A program made the translations under genes and the position numbers. 64,000 nucleotides of DNA from Flavobacterium oncorhynchi. GTDB taxonomy: Bacteria; Bacteroidota; Bacteroidia; Flavobacteriales; Flavobacteriaceae. Shown in pieces: positions 35,694 to 44,560 of the stretch. Where the stretch lies: positions 90,565-154,564 of the forward strand of contig NZ_MUHA01000013.1 in assembly GCF_002217355.1 (NCBI RefSeq), given 5' to 3'. Within the stretch, counting starts at the first letter, position 1; every line of letters begins with the position of its first letter. The notes beneath the pieces are model-generated. The model saw only the letters and a program-made list of their open reading frames with translations. It had not been told where the DNA came from and did no database searches.

Positions 35694-36413
35694 ATGTCAA
35701 AATTATATATCGTTCCAACGCCAATTGGTAATCTTGAAGACATGACTTTCAGAGCTATTAGAGTTTTGAAAGAAGTCGATTTGATTTTGGCCGAAGACAC
35801 TAGAACGAGCGGGAAATTGTTGAAGCATTTTGAAATTGGCACACACATGCACAGCCATCATATGCACAACGAACACAAAACCACCGAAAATTTAATTGCC
35901 CGTTTAAAAGCCGGCGAAAACATCGCTTTAATTTCTGACGCAGGAACGCCGGCAATTTCAGATCCAGGATTCTTACTGACGCGCGCTTGTGTCGAAAATA
36001 AAATTGAAGTTGAATGTCTTCCAGGTGCTACAGCTTTTGTTCCAGCATTAGTTAACAGTGGTTTACCAAATGACAAATTCGTTTTTGAAGGTTTTCTTCC
36101 TGATAAAAAAGGACGTCAAACTCGTTTTTTGGCTTTAGCCGAAGAAACCAGAACAATGATTTTATACGTTTCTCCGCATAAACTCGTTAAAACATTAGCA
36201 GAATTTATTCAGTATTTTGGAGAAGACCGCCAAGTTTGTGTTTCAAGAGAATTATCAAAATTACACGAAGAAAATGTACGCGGAACCGCAAAAGAAGTTT
36301 TAACACATTTTGAAAAAACTGCACCACGCGGCGAAATCGTAGTTGTGGTTGCTGGAAAAACTGTAACAAAAGAACCTAAGAAAAGTAAGTTTTCTAAGGA
36401 TGATGAAGAATAA
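35694..36413 (+). CDS. rsmI: 16S rRNA (cytidine(1402)-2'-O)-methyltransferase
   Basis: 2'-O-methylates C1402 in the decoding centre. 239 residues of the tetrapyrrole-methylase fold: MSKLYIVPTPIGNLEDMTFRAIRVL, LAEDTRTSGKLLKHF, ALISDAGTPAISDPGF, CLPGATAFVPALVNSGLP, FEGFLP, and FGEDRQVCVSRELSKLHEE. Shorter than E. coli RsmI (286) because the C-terminal domain is missing, as usual in Flavobacteriaceae. It starts after a palindromic gap. Confidence 0.95.
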   Translation: MSKLYIVPTPIGNLEDMTFRAIRVLKEVDLILAEDTRTSGKLLKHFEIGTHMHSHHMHNEHKTTENLIARLKAGENIALISDAGTPAISDPGFLLTRACVENKIEVECLPGATAFVPALVNSGLPNDKFVFEGFLPDKKGRQTRFLALAEETRTMILYVSPHKLVKTLAEFIQYFGEDRQVCVSRELSKLHEENVRGTAKEVLTHFEKTAPRGEIVVVVAGKTVTKEPKKSKFSKDDEE

Positions 36414-36425
36414 ATAATTATTTCA

Positions 36426-36547
36426 GCCACAGATTAAAAATGATTAACACTGATTAATTAAAAATTTCGCCACGAATTTCACGAATTTACACGAATTGAA
36501 TTTGTGTAAATTCGTGAAATTCGTGGCAAAAAAATAATCCTTTTAAA
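36426..36547. repeat. Composite nested palindrome (family A, copy 2)
   Basis: Outer element GCCACAGATTAAAAATGATTAA on the left; the near-perfect 59-bp family A palindrome (36469-36527, 29-bp arms, one mismatch, one-base centre) inside; then AATCCTTTTAAATC. The outer right arm CTTTTTA and GTGGC run on to 36577. Confidence 0.85.
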
Positions 36548-36555
36548 TCTTTTTA

Positions 36556-36573
36556 TCCCGATAGCTATCGGGA
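36556..36573. repeat. Perfect 18-bp palindrome CCCGATAGCTATCGGG
   Basis: TCCCGATAGCTATCGGGA, immediately 3' of the composite palindrome and 30 bp before the HopJ-like gene. It could be a recognition site or part of the repeat. Confidence 0.7.
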
Positions 36574-36602
36574 GTGGCAAAAAAAATCAACACATAACAA
36601 TC

Positions 36603-36947
36603 ATGAGCATTCAACCCTTTTTAGAAAAAGTAAAACAAACTCCAACACAAATAACATTTCCTGAAACTATTGCTGTAATCGAGGAAAACTACAATTTTAC
36701 GCCAACAGCTTTTCAAAACGGAACACAGCATAATGCTGCCGGAGAAAACTCTGGTTCTTGTAAATTATTTTCTTTCGCAAAACTGCAAAACTTAAGCAAA
36801 GAAGAAACTTTAGCTTGTTTTGGCGCTTTTTATTTTGAAGAAGTTTTAGGAGATCCAAACGGAACAAATCACCAAAACATTAGAAATTTCATCAATTTAG
36901 GCTGGGACGGAATACAGTTTGAAGGAAATGCTTTAGAAGCGAAATAA
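36603..36947 (+). CDS. HopJ type III effector-like protein
   Basis: 114 residues matching the HopJ family (PF08888): TPTQITFPETIAVIEENYNFTPTAFQNG, then NAAGENSGSCKLFSFAKLQNLSKEETLACFGAFYFEEVL and the end GTNHQNIRNFINLGWDGIQFEGNAL. The name comes from a Pseudomonas effector, but most homologs are chromosomal, cytosolic and not linked to type III secretion, and none is present here. Function is unknown. It is isolated between two large palindromes. Confidence 0.88.
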   Translation: MSIQPFLEKVKQTPTQITFPETIAVIEENYNFTPTAFQNGTQHNAAGENSGSCKLFSFAKLQNLSKEETLACFGAFYFEEVLGDPNGTNHQNIRNFINLGWDGIQFEGNALEAK

Positions 36948-36962
36948 AACAAAATATATTCT

Positions 36963-37094
36963 GCCACAGATTAAAAAGATTAACACAGATTAATATGAAG
37001 GTTGCCACGAATTACACCAATTAGCACGAATTAAATTAGTGGAAATTGACGCAATTCGTGGCAAAAAATCTTTTAAATCCTTTTAATCTGTGGC
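36963..37094. repeat. Composite nested palindrome (family A, copy 3)
   Basis: Outer arms GCCACAGATTAAAAAGATT and AATCcTTTTAATCTGTGGC; inner arms GCCACGAATT (37004-37013) and AATTCGTGGC (37053-37062). Same two-layer design as at 36426. Confidence 0.85.
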
Positions 37095-37175
37095 AAAAAA
37101 AAAATCGCAATCAGATTAAACGATTTCAAAAATCTACAGTCTAAAAACCAATACTCTAAAACCTAAAATCAACCC

Positions 37176-38876
37176 ATGCGTTGGACCATAAAACCAAAAC
37201 CTTCTCAAGATAAAATCAAACATTTAGCGCAAGCCTTAAATGTAGAAGATTTTGTTGCAACGCTTTTGATTCAGCGCGGCATTGAAACTTTTGAAGATGC
37301 TAAAAATTTCTTTCGTCCCTCTTTAGAACATCTTCATGATCCTTATCTGATGAAAGATATGGAGAAGGCAGTTGCGAGAATAGAATTGGCAATTGAAAAT
37401 CAGGAAAACATTTTAGTTTTTGGTGATTATGATGTTGACGGAACAACGGCGGTTTCTTTGGTTTCATCGTATTTAAAATCACATTATCCAAATATTGCAA
37501 CTTATATTCCAGATCGTTATGATGAAGGTTACGGAATTTCTTTTAAAGGAATTGATTATGCAGACGATAACGGATTTTCCTTAATTATTGCACTCGATTG
37601 CGGAATAAAATCCATAGATCATATCGCTTACGCGAAAGCAAAAAACATCGATTTTATTGTCTGCGATCACCATAGACCTGGTGAGTTTCTCCCAGACGCG
37701 GTTGCGATTCTTGATCCAAAAAGAGAAGACTGCACTTATCCGTATGATGAGTTATGCGGCTGTGGAGTTGGTTTTAAACTGATTCAGGCTTTAGGTCAAA
37801 ACCGAAATGAAACGATTGAGGATCTAGTTCCGTATCTAGATTTGGTTGCTACGGCAATTGCTGCAGATATTGTTCCTATTACGGGAGAAAATCGTGTTTT
37901 AGCTTATTTCGGATTACAGGTTATCAATAGCGACCCACGCCCAGGAATTAAAGCTTTGGTACATCAGGTTAAAAAGAAAGTTTTAGATATTACTGATGTC
38001 GTTTTTATTATTTCACCAAGAATAAACGCGGCAGGAAGAATCAAACACGGAAATCATGCAGTAGAACTTTTAACTGAATTTAATTTTGAACAAGCGCAGC
38101 AATTCGCTTCTGAAATCGAACAATATAACTCTGATCGAAAAGATCTAGACAAACAAATTACTAAAGAAGCTTTTCAGCAAATTATACAAAATGAAGAGCA
38201 AGATCGGTTTTCGACTGTTGTTTTTCAGGAAGACTGGCACAAAGGCGTTATTGGAATTGTCGCTTCTAGATTGATCGAAACTTATTATCGGCCAACTTTG
38301 GTTTTTACTAAAAGCGGAGATAAATATGCGGCTTCTGCCCGATCTGTAAAAGGATTCGATGTTTACAATGCGTTAGATGCCTGCGCAGAACATTTGGAAC
38401 AATTTGGAGGTCATATGTATGCAGCGGGAATGACTTTGAAAGCCGAAAATTATCAGATTTTTAAAGACGCTTTTGAAAAACAGGTTTCATCAACTATTTT
38501 ACCTGAAATGCGAACTCCAGAAATTGAAATTGATGCCGAAATTAATTTCTCTGATATCACTCCAAAACTCATCCGTATTTTAAAACAATTTGAACCTTTT
38601 GGCCCGCAGAACATGACGCCAGTTTTCATGACTAAAGACATAAAAGACACTGGTTATGCCAAAACTTTAGGTTCTGAAGAAGAACATCTAAGGCTTTTTG
38701 TAAAACAATCTAATTCTGATGGAATTGCTGCAATTGGCTTTGGACTCGGAAAAAAATTAAGCATAGCACAAAATCAGAATCTGTTTCAACTGGCTTATTC
38801 TTTGGCTGAAAATGAATGGAACGGAACTATTTCAACACAGCTTATGCTGAAAGACATTAGAACAAATGACAACTAA
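37176..38876 (+). CDS. recJ: Single-stranded-DNA-specific exonuclease RecJ
   Basis: 5'-3' ssDNA exonuclease of recombination and mismatch repair. 566 residues with DYDVDG (84-89), LIIALDCGI, CDHHRPG (DHH at 164-166), DLVATAIAADIVPITGENR and the DHHA1 region (INAAGRIKHGNHAVELL; SARSVKGFDVYNALDAC; FGGHMYAAGMTL). The C-terminal OB-like domain ends LMLKDIRTND. Its stop lies inside the MFS gene start (11-bp overlap). Confidence 0.97.
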   Translation: MRWTIKPKPSQDKIKHLAQALNVEDFVATLLIQRGIETFEDAKNFFRPSLEHLHDPYLMKDMEKAVARIELAIENQENILVFGDYDVDGTTAVSLVSSYLKSHYPNIATYIPDRYDEGYGISFKGIDYADDNGFSLIIALDCGIKSIDHIAYAKAKNIDFIVCDHHRPGEFLPDAVAILDPKREDCTYPYDELCGCGVGFKLIQALGQNRNETIEDLVPYLDLVATAIAADIVPITGENRVLAYFGLQVINSDPRPGIKALVHQVKKKVLDITDVVFIISPRINAAGRIKHGNHAVELLTEFNFEQAQQFASEIEQYNSDRKDLDKQITKEAFQQIIQNEEQDRFSTVVFQEDWHKGVIGIVASRLIETYYRPTLVFTKSGDKYAASARSVKGFDVYNALDACAEHLEQFGGHMYAAGMTLKAENYQIFKDAFEKQVSSTILPEMRTPEIEIDAEINFSDITPKLIRILKQFEPFGPQNMTPVFMTKDIKDTGYAKTLGSEEEHLRLFVKQSNSDGIAAIGFGLGKKLSIAQNQNLFQLAYSLAENEWNGTISTQLMLKDIRTNDN

Positions 38877-40146
38877 ATCAACAAAACCAGATCCGTATCA
38901 AGCGCTTCGCTATAGAGAGTTTAATATATTTTTACTACTGCGCTTTGCGATGGTTTTTGCTTGGTCGATGCAGTTTATTGTGATTGAATGGGAGGTTTAC
39001 AGTTTAACTAAAAATCCGCTTTCGTTAGGAATCATAGGTTTAATGGAAGTAATTCCAGCGGTTTCAATGGCATTGTTTGCAGGACATATTGTAGATCAAA
39101 GAGAAAAGAAAGGATTATTGGTAAAATGTATTCTAGGATTTTCAGTTATTAGTTTTGGATTATTTTTATTGACTTGGCCAAAAATTGTCAGCGGCTGGTC
39201 GACTGAGTCTATCTTATATGCCATTTACTTTTTAGTATTTCTTGGCGGATTAGTTCGTGCTTTTCTCGGCCCTACTATTTTCTCATTACTATCACTTATT
39301 ATTCCTAAAAAAGCATATCCAAATGCCGCTACGTGGAGCAGTTCGGTTTGGCAGATTGGTGCGGTTATGGGGCCTGCACTTGCAGGATTTTCAATTAATT
39401 GGATTGGTGTTCACTGGTCAATGTGTCTCGTTTTCGGATTCTCAATTCTTTCCTTAATTGCCTTATCACAAATCAGTAAAAAACCAATCATAAATCCGAA
39501 GATTGGAGAATCAATAAAAGACAGTCTTACAGAAGGTTTGACTTTTGTATTTAAAAACCAGATTGTTTTAGGCGCTTTGTCACTTGATATGATTGCAGTA
39601 CTTTTTGGAGGTGCAGTTGCATTATTACCCGTTTTTGCACAAGATATTTTAAAAGTAGGTTCTGAAGGTTTTGGTATATTAAGAGCTGCGCCTGCTGTGG
39701 GCGCTTTTATTACGATGATTGTTTCGGCGTATATCCCTTTATATAAAAACGCTGGAAAAAAACTTTTAGGTGCCATATTTGTTTTTGGATTGTCGATCAT
39801 CTTATTTGGACTTTCTACGTCATTCTGGCTTTCTGTTTTTGCTTTATTCTTGAGCGGACTTGCTGACGGAATTTCGGTAGTAATTCGCCAGACCATTTTG
39901 CAGCTTAAAACTCCTGATCATATGCGCGGGCGTGTTGGTGCTGTAAATTCGATTTTTGTTGGCTCTTCAAATGAATTAGGTGCGTTTGAGAGCGGTGCAA
40001 CTGCCAAATTAATGGGAGCTGTGACATCAGTTGTCTTTGGCGGAAGCATTACACTTTTAACCGTTTTAGGTTTTGGCTTTATATCTCCAACTTTTAGAGA
40101 TTTAGATCTTCATAAAGATATGGAAGAGCATCATAATCAAGAGTAA
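38866..40146 (+). CDS. MFS transporter (ENTS/MFS_3-like)
   Basis: 426 residues with 11-12 helices. N-terminus: YREFNIFLLLRFAMVFAWSMQFIVIEWEVY and LGIIGLMEVIPAVSMALFAGHIVDQREKKGLL; centre: TSSVWQIGAVMGPALAGF; C-terminal half: DHMRGRVGAVNSIFVGSSNELGAFESG. This is the signature pattern of the EntS-like branch of exporters. Substrate unknown. Overlaps recJ by 11 bp, so it is translated from the same message. Confidence 0.9.
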   Translation: MTTKSTKPDPYQALRYREFNIFLLLRFAMVFAWSMQFIVIEWEVYSLTKNPLSLGIIGLMEVIPAVSMALFAGHIVDQREKKGLLVKCILGFSVISFGLFLLTWPKIVSGWSTESILYAIYFLVFLGGLVRAFLGPTIFSLLSLIIPKKAYPNAATWSSSVWQIGAVMGPALAGFSINWIGVHWSMCLVFGFSILSLIALSQISKKPIINPKIGESIKDSLTEGLTFVFKNQIVLGALSLDMIAVLFGGAVALLPVFAQDILKVGSEGFGILRAAPAVGAFITMIVSAYIPLYKNAGKKLLGAIFVFGLSIILFGLSTSFWLSVFALFLSGLADGISVVIRQTILQLKTPDHMRGRVGAVNSIFVGSSNELGAFESGATAKLMGAVTSVVFGGSITLLTVLGFGFISPTFRDLDLHKDMEEHHNQE

Positions 40147-40195
40147 TTAGTTTTTAAACCATATAGTTCATTTAAAGAATGGATCTTAAATATAG

Positions 40196-40222
40196 AGACC
40201 TCCAATAAAATGGAGGTCTTTT
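40196..40222 (+). terminator. Rho-independent terminator after the MFS gene
   Basis: Stem AGACCTCCA / TGGAGGTCT with loop ATAAAA (40205-40210) and tail TTTTTA. Confidence 0.88.
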
Positions 40223-40337
40223 TATTTTTGCATCAAGCAAAACAAAAAAGCCTTTACTATGAACTTTATATTACTTATATGATAAAACATTTTTCAAATT
40301 TTTATGATTTTTTTATTTAGAATTAATATAAATAATA

Positions 40338-40345
40338 TTTATATT
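40338..40345 (+). promoter_or_regulatory. -7 element TATATTTG before the Cys-rich gene
   Basis: Exact TAnnTTTG about 25 bp before the start codon at 40368; -33 side is AT-rich with no clear TTTG. Confidence 0.4.
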
Positions 40346-40367
40346 TGCTGGAATAAAAGGATTTACA

Positions 40368-40724
40368 ATGAGAGAAATACAACAAATATATCACAACAGC
40401 TTCGGCATAGCCTTTTACTGGAAACAAAACAGCCAGACAATTCTCGACAAAGTACAGTTGGTTTTTAAAGAAACAGGCTTCTATTTTACAGTTTCAGAAT
40501 TGAATATGTTTTGCGATTTAATTGAAGACAGCATTATCGAAAATGCTTGTTGCGAAGCTTGTGAGTTAAAATATTCTTGTCATAAATTTTTACTAAAAAC
40601 TCCTTGTTCATCAATAGATTTAGCGGTTTCAATGACAGAACTAAAATCTATTAAAGACTTAGTTGAAGGTTCTTTGTTTAAAATCGAATTAGACGAATAT
40701 GTTTATGGTCCAGGGCTAAACTAA
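40368..40724 (+). CDS. Cysteine-rich protein next to the multiheme cytochrome
   Basis: No family recognised. 118 residues, cytosolic by sequence. A cluster of Cys at 61, 62, 65, 71 and 80 within CCEACELKYSCHKFLLKTPC, plus Cys49, could bind Fe-S or zinc. The rest is helical with aromatic NSFGIAFYWKQN at the start. It lies 84 bp before the heptaheme cytochrome on the same strand, so a link to redox sensing or maturation is possible (inference). Confidence 0.7.
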   Translation: MREIQQIYHNSFGIAFYWKQNSQTILDKVQLVFKETGFYFTVSELNMFCDLIEDSIIENACCEACELKYSCHKFLLKTPCSSIDLAVSMTELKSIKDLVEGSLFKIELDEYVYGPGLN

Positions 40725-40772
40725 GAAACATTCTAAATATTTTAACAACATTTTTTCATTATTGAAATATAT

Positions 40773-40802
40773 TTTGATTTTATTCAAAAAAAAGTATATT
40801 TA
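40773..40802 (+). promoter_or_regulatory. Promoter of the multiheme cytochrome gene
   Basis: TTTG (40773-40776), 18 bases, then TATATTTA (40795-40802), one mismatch from TAnnTTTG. The predicted start would be at or next to the ATG at 40808, so the message would be almost leaderless. Confidence 0.5.
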
Positions 40803-40807
40803 CGGCA

Positions 40808-42013
40808 ATGAAAAAAATAAGCATTCTTATTGCCTTTACTATTCTAGCGCTCTTCTTTACAAACTGCAAAGACGCTTCTGAAGAGTATATTGATCCGCGA
40901 GGCACTGATTATGCAGGCTCTGAAAGCTGTATTCAATGTCATCAAACTCAATATGACATGGCAGCAAAAAGCGCTCACTTTAAAGCAACTGCTCCAGCAA
41001 TTTCGGCAAATATTTTAGGTGATTTTGACAAAGCAAATCATACTTTTATCTATGACAAAAACACCAAAATTGTCATGGAAAAACGCAACGACAGCTTGTA
41101 TCAGGTTTTATATAAAAATGGAAAAGAGGTTGAAGCACATCGTTTCGAGATTGTTTTTGGAATTAAACATGCACAAACTTCGGTATACTGGCGAGATCGC
41201 AATACATATGAATTACCAGTTTCTTACTATAATTCTATAAACAATTGGGCTACAAGCCCAGGTTTTCCGGCAGACAAACCGTATTTTGACCGTATGGTTG
41301 TAAAAGACTGTTATTCTTGCCACAGCTCAAATATCAGCAGCAGAAATGTTAATCAGAATTCTACAGATAAGAACTTTTTATCGATGGAGGTTGAAGATGT
41401 TATTGATAAAAAAACAATTGTTTACGGAATTGATTGCGAACGCTGTCACGGGCCAGCAAAAAAGCATGTTGATTTTCATCTAAAAAACCCTAACATCAAA
41501 GTCGCCAATAGTATTACAAGTTTTAAAACGCTTAACAGACAACAAAAGTTAGATGCCTGTGCGCTTTGCCACGCCGGAAATGACGGAATGAAAATGAAAT
41601 CTCGTTTTGACTTTAAACCCGGCGATAATCTTTCAGATTTTTATAGAGAGACAAGAAGTGTAACTGATACAACGAAATTTGATGTTCATGGAAACCAATT
41701 TCGTTTAATGGCGCAAAGCAAGTGTTTTATAAAAAGTGATAAAATGGATTGTATAACTTGCCATAATCCGCATGAAAATGCTTCTAAGAATATGGCATCG
41801 TATTCTAAAATCTGTATGAGTTGTCATCAAGGTTTAAAACACAATGCAACTACTTTAAAAACTATGCCTGAAAAATTATTAGCTGCTAATTGTGTGGAAT
41901 GCCATATGCCGAAAAAAGCATCAGGTGCAATTAAATTTCAACTTTCTAACAGCAAGCAACTTTCAGAATATATTTTGAGAACGCACAAAATAGGAATCTA
42001 TCCTGCTAAGTAA
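40808..42013 (+). CDS. Heptaheme c-type cytochrome lipoprotein
   Basis: 401 residues; lipobox in LALFFTNC gives lipidation at Cys20, followed by KDASEE, a possible surface-export signal of Bacteroidota. Seven CxxCH heme sites are visible: CIQCH, CYSCH, CERCH, CALCH, CITCH, CMSCH and CVECH. The spacing and many free His resemble the cytochrome c554-type multiheme fold. It would carry electrons in the periplasm or at the cell surface; no terminal reductase is adjacent. Its own promoter and an upstream Cys-rich gene are present. Confidence 0.88.
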   Translation: MKKISILIAFTILALFFTNCKDASEEYIDPRGTDYAGSESCIQCHQTQYDMAAKSAHFKATAPAISANILGDFDKANHTFIYDKNTKIVMEKRNDSLYQVLYKNGKEVEAHRFEIVFGIKHAQTSVYWRDRNTYELPVSYYNSINNWATSPGFPADKPYFDRMVVKDCYSCHSSNISSRNVNQNSTDKNFLSMEVEDVIDKKTIVYGIDCERCHGPAKKHVDFHLKNPNIKVANSITSFKTLNRQQKLDACALCHAGNDGMKMKSRFDFKPGDNLSDFYRETRSVTDTTKFDVHGNQFRLMAQSKCFIKSDKMDCITCHNPHENASKNMASYSKICMSCHQGLKHNATTLKTMPEKLLAANCVECHMPKKASGAIKFQLSNSKQLSEYILRTHKIGIYPAK

Positions 42014-42020
42014 ATGGTAA

Positions 42021-42764
42021 TTATTTTTCGAATTTTTTAAGTTCAAAAGTCTCTCCGTCGAAAACTCCGTAGGTAAAATAACCAATCCAATCGCCTAGAT
42101 TTACATAATTTGAATCTTCACCAACAGGAATAATCATTGGTAAATGGCGATGTCCAAAAATAAAGTAATTATAATGTTTGGTTTCAAGTTTGCGTTTGGC
42201 GTACAACACGAGCCATTCGTTTTCTTCACCAAGAAACTTTACATCTTCGTCACCAGAAATCAGTTTATTTTTAACAGATAAATACTGCGCCAAACTTACG
42301 CCTACATCTGGATGAAGCCATCTAAAAAGCCATTTTGAAAACGGATTTGTAAACACCTTTTTCATTCTTTTATAACCTTTATCGCCGGGGCCTTTTCCGT
42401 CTCCGTGACCAATTAAAAAGGTTTTTCCGTTAAAAGTAAATTCTTTGTTATCATGGTAAACCGGAATATTCAATTCGGTTTCAAAATAATCATTCATCCA
42501 AAGATCATGATTTCCAACAAAAAAGTAGATTGGAATACCGCTGTCGCGAATTTCGGCCAATTTACCTAAAATTCGAACAAAACCTTTTGGCACAACTGTT
42601 TTATATTCAAACCAAAAATCAAATAAATCACCCAGTAAAAAAATTGCTTCGGCATCTTCTTTAACCTCATCTAACCAAGCCACAAATTTCTTTTCGCGCG
42701 GCAGACTCAATTCAGGAGTCGGCGCACCAAAATGCTGATCTGAAGCAAAATATACTTTTTTCAT
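42021..42764 (-). CDS. lpxH: UDP-2,3-diacylglucosamine diphosphatase LpxH
   Basis: Hydrolyses UDP-diacylglucosamine to lipid X in lipid A synthesis. 247 residues, calcineurin-like metallophosphatase: FASDQHFG (Asp9, His11), LGDLFDFWFEY, VGNHDLWM, and HGDGKGPGDKGYKRMKK. The end has FGHRHLPMII. Convergent with the cytochrome gene, with only 7 bp between stops. Confidence 0.94.
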   Translation of the reverse strand: MKKVYFASDQHFGAPTPELSLPREKKFVAWLDEVKEDAEAIFLLGDLFDFWFEYKTVVPKGFVRILGKLAEIRDSGIPIYFFVGNHDLWMNDYFETELNIPVYHDNKEFTFNGKTFLIGHGDGKGPGDKGYKRMKKVFTNPFSKWLFRWLHPDVGVSLAQYLSVKNKLISGDEDVKFLGEENEWLVLYAKRKLETKHYNYFIFGHRHLPMIIPVGEDSNYVNLGDWIGYFTYGVFDGETFELKKFEK

Positions 42765-42811
42765 TTAGATTTTTAGATTACTGGACTTCTTAGAATTTTA
42801 GACTTTTGTCT

Positions 42812-42830
42812 CTCTGAGCGAAGTCGAAGA
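42812..42830. repeat. Family B half-element
   Basis: CTCTGAGCGAAGTCGAAGA without its partner arm, in the gap between queD and lpxH. Confidence 0.6.
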
Positions 42831-42860
42831 GTTTGGAATTTGGAATTTCTTTTTTGAATA

Positions 42861-43313
42861 TTAAATGTTATCACTTGCGTACCACTCTGCAAACGAAGAT
42901 TCTGTTTCTTGAAGTTTAAGAGAGAACAGCGAAATTCCTTTTGGCAGTCTTGCTATGATTCTATCCGCAAAATCAACTACCATATTCTCACTTGTTGGCT
43001 GATAATCGACCAATATTACGTGATGTCCGCGGTTTTTTAATTCATTTGCTAATTCGATATGCGGCGTTGTTTGATTGAATACAGTCGCATGGTCAAATTG
43101 ATCGACGATTTCTTCTTTTACAATTTTCTTTAAATCAGAAAAGTCAATTACCATTCCGAATTTCACATTCGATCGATCTGTAATTGGCGAACCAATAACA
43201 GTTACCGATAATTTATAACTGTGTCCGTGAACGTTCTTGCATTTTCCGTCGTAACCGTACAATGCATGTCCGGTTTCGAAACTAAATTGTTTTGTAATTC
43301 TAATATTACTCAT
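42861..43313 (-). CDS. queD: 6-carboxytetrahydropterin synthase (QueD/PTPS family)
   Basis: Makes 6-carboxytetrahydropterin for queuosine, or a pterin. 150 residues with zinc ligands His16, His29 and His31 and the catalytic Cys25 in HALYGYDGKCKNVHGHSY. VIDFSDLKKIVKEEIVDQFDHATVF and PTSENMVVDFADRI follow. QueC/E are not adjacent. The window gives no further evidence for the pathway. Confidence 0.92.
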   Translation of the reverse strand: MSNIRITKQFSFETGHALYGYDGKCKNVHGHSYKLSVTVIGSPITDRSNVKFGMVIDFSDLKKIVKEEIVDQFDHATVFNQTTPHIELANELKNRGHHVILVDYQPTSENMVVDFADRIIARLPKGISLFSLKLQETESSFAEWYASDNI

Positions 43314-43345
43314 CGATTTTTAATTTAAGCTTGCAAATTTACAAA

Positions 43346-43522
43346 TTAATAACCGTTTTCGTCTCTTTTTTTAGCACGGTTATACATCCAATAGGCAATT
43401 CCTACTAAAACGACAAAAGGAATAAACGATCCTATAATAACACCTATTTGATATCCGCTGTCTGGAGCGTTTTTAATTTTCTCTGCAACATCGACCTTTT
43501 GGAATAAAGAAATAATAGTCAT
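43346..43522 (-). CDS. Small single-helix membrane protein
   Basis: 58 residues from ATG at 43522 (a longer frame uses TTG at 43528). MTIISLFQKVDVAEKI, a membrane helix IGVIIGSFIPFVVLVGIAYWMY, and a basic tail NRAKKRDENGY. Likely in the queD transcript region. No family recognised. Confidence 0.6.
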   Translation of the reverse strand: MTIISLFQKVDVAEKIKNAPDSGYQIGVIIGSFIPFVVLVGIAYWMYNRAKKRDENGY

Positions 43523-43612
43523 ATTCAATAATTTATATAGTGAAAAATTGGTTTTAAATCCTTTTTCAAAACTATGTTACTGTTTGTATAAAATCAATGA
43601 CTTATGTCATGC

Positions 43613-44377
43613 CTATTTTTTAAACTGCATCAAAGCATTTCTGCTAAAATCAGACAAAACCAATTTACCTGTAATAGCGGCACGTTCAAAAAGCAGCGAT
43701 TCCCAGTTTTCTGTGTTTTCCCAAATGATCTTTTTCATTTCGTGCAATGCTTCTGGATTGTATGAACTTAATTTTTGAGCAAAATTTTCAACTTCTTTAT
43801 CTAGATTTTCTGAATCAACTAAAACAGAATATAGCCCTTTTTGAAAGGCCCAATCTGCCGATTTCCATTCGTGTGCGGCCAATGTCATTGCTGTCATTGC
43901 TGTTTTTCCAATTTTACGAGATACAGCTGGTTCAATTACAAACGGACCAATACCAATTGCAAGTTCAGATAATTTAATATCGCTTTGAGGAGTTGCAAAA
44001 ACATAGTCGCAAGCCGCAATTATTCCTACTCCTCCGCCAACTGCTTTTCCTTGAACTCGTCCAATTATGAGCTTGCTGCAACTGCGCATAGCATTTAACA
44101 AATGTGCAAAACCAGAAAAAAACTCTGTTCCCTGTTCTTCATTTTCTACCTGCAGAAGTTCATCAAACGAAGCGCCGGAACAAAAAGCTTTTTCGCCTTC
44201 ACTTTTCAAAACAATAAGTGAAACAGCGTCGTTTCGGCTCAATGAATTAATTTCTAATGTAAGTTTATTTAATAATTCTCGCGGGAAAGAATTACTTGCA
44301 GGATGCCCAAACTGCACGGTTGCAATTGTATCTTGAAAAGAAGTCGACAGCGATCCTTTTGTTGTTTCTAAACTCAT
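43613..44377 (-). CDS. Enoyl-CoA hydratase/isomerase family protein
   Basis: 254 residues of the crotonase fold: FGHPASNSFPRELLNKL, SEGEKAFCSGASFDEL (oxyanion-hole Gly), IIGRVQGKAVGGGVGIIAACDYVFAT (second oxyanion loop), and LSELAIGIGPFVIEPAVSRKIG. The catalytic Glu of classical hydratases seems replaced around residue 150. Related proteins are methylglutaconyl-CoA hydratases or isomerases, but no leucine-degradation partner is nearby. Function beyond the family is open. Confidence 0.88.
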   Translation of the reverse strand: MSLETTKGSLSTSFQDTIATVQFGHPASNSFPRELLNKLTLEINSLSRNDAVSLIVLKSEGEKAFCSGASFDELLQVENEEQGTEFFSGFAHLLNAMRSCSKLIIGRVQGKAVGGGVGIIAACDYVFATPQSDIKLSELAIGIGPFVIEPAVSRKIGKTAMTAMTLAAHEWKSADWAFQKGLYSVLVDSENLDKEVENFAQKLSSYNPEALHEMKKIIWENTENWESLLFERAAITGKLVLSDFSRNALMQFKK

Positions 44378-44483
44378 AAAAATAATTTTAAATGTAAAGT
44401 TACGGTTTTGACAACTATTTTTACTTAGATAGGATTCTAAATTTGTTTATTGAAAATTAATTGACTTTATTTGCTATGACTTT

Positions 44484-44557
44484 GGGGGATTAGCTCATTT
44501 GGCTAGAGCGCTACGCTGGCAGCGTAGAGGCGATCGGTTCGAATCCGATATTCTCCA
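44484..44557 (+). tRNA. tRNA-Ala (anticodon GGC)
   Basis: 74 nt: acceptor GGGGGAT / ATTCTCC, D-arm GCTC...GAGC, anticodon arm CTACG-CTGGCAG-CGTAG with anticodon GGC, T-arm ATCGG-TTCGAAT-CCGAT, discriminator A. CCA is not encoded. It stands alone, followed by a strong terminator. Confidence 0.95.
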
Positions 44558-44560
44558 CAA

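Noticed and set aside
36603..36947. Type III secretion effector role for the HopJ-like protein
   Set aside because: No secretion genes, chaperone or export signal; most family members are ordinary chromosomal proteins.
39411..39896. 161-codon antisense frame inside the MFS gene
   Set aside because: It lies fully within a well-supported transporter and has no known features.
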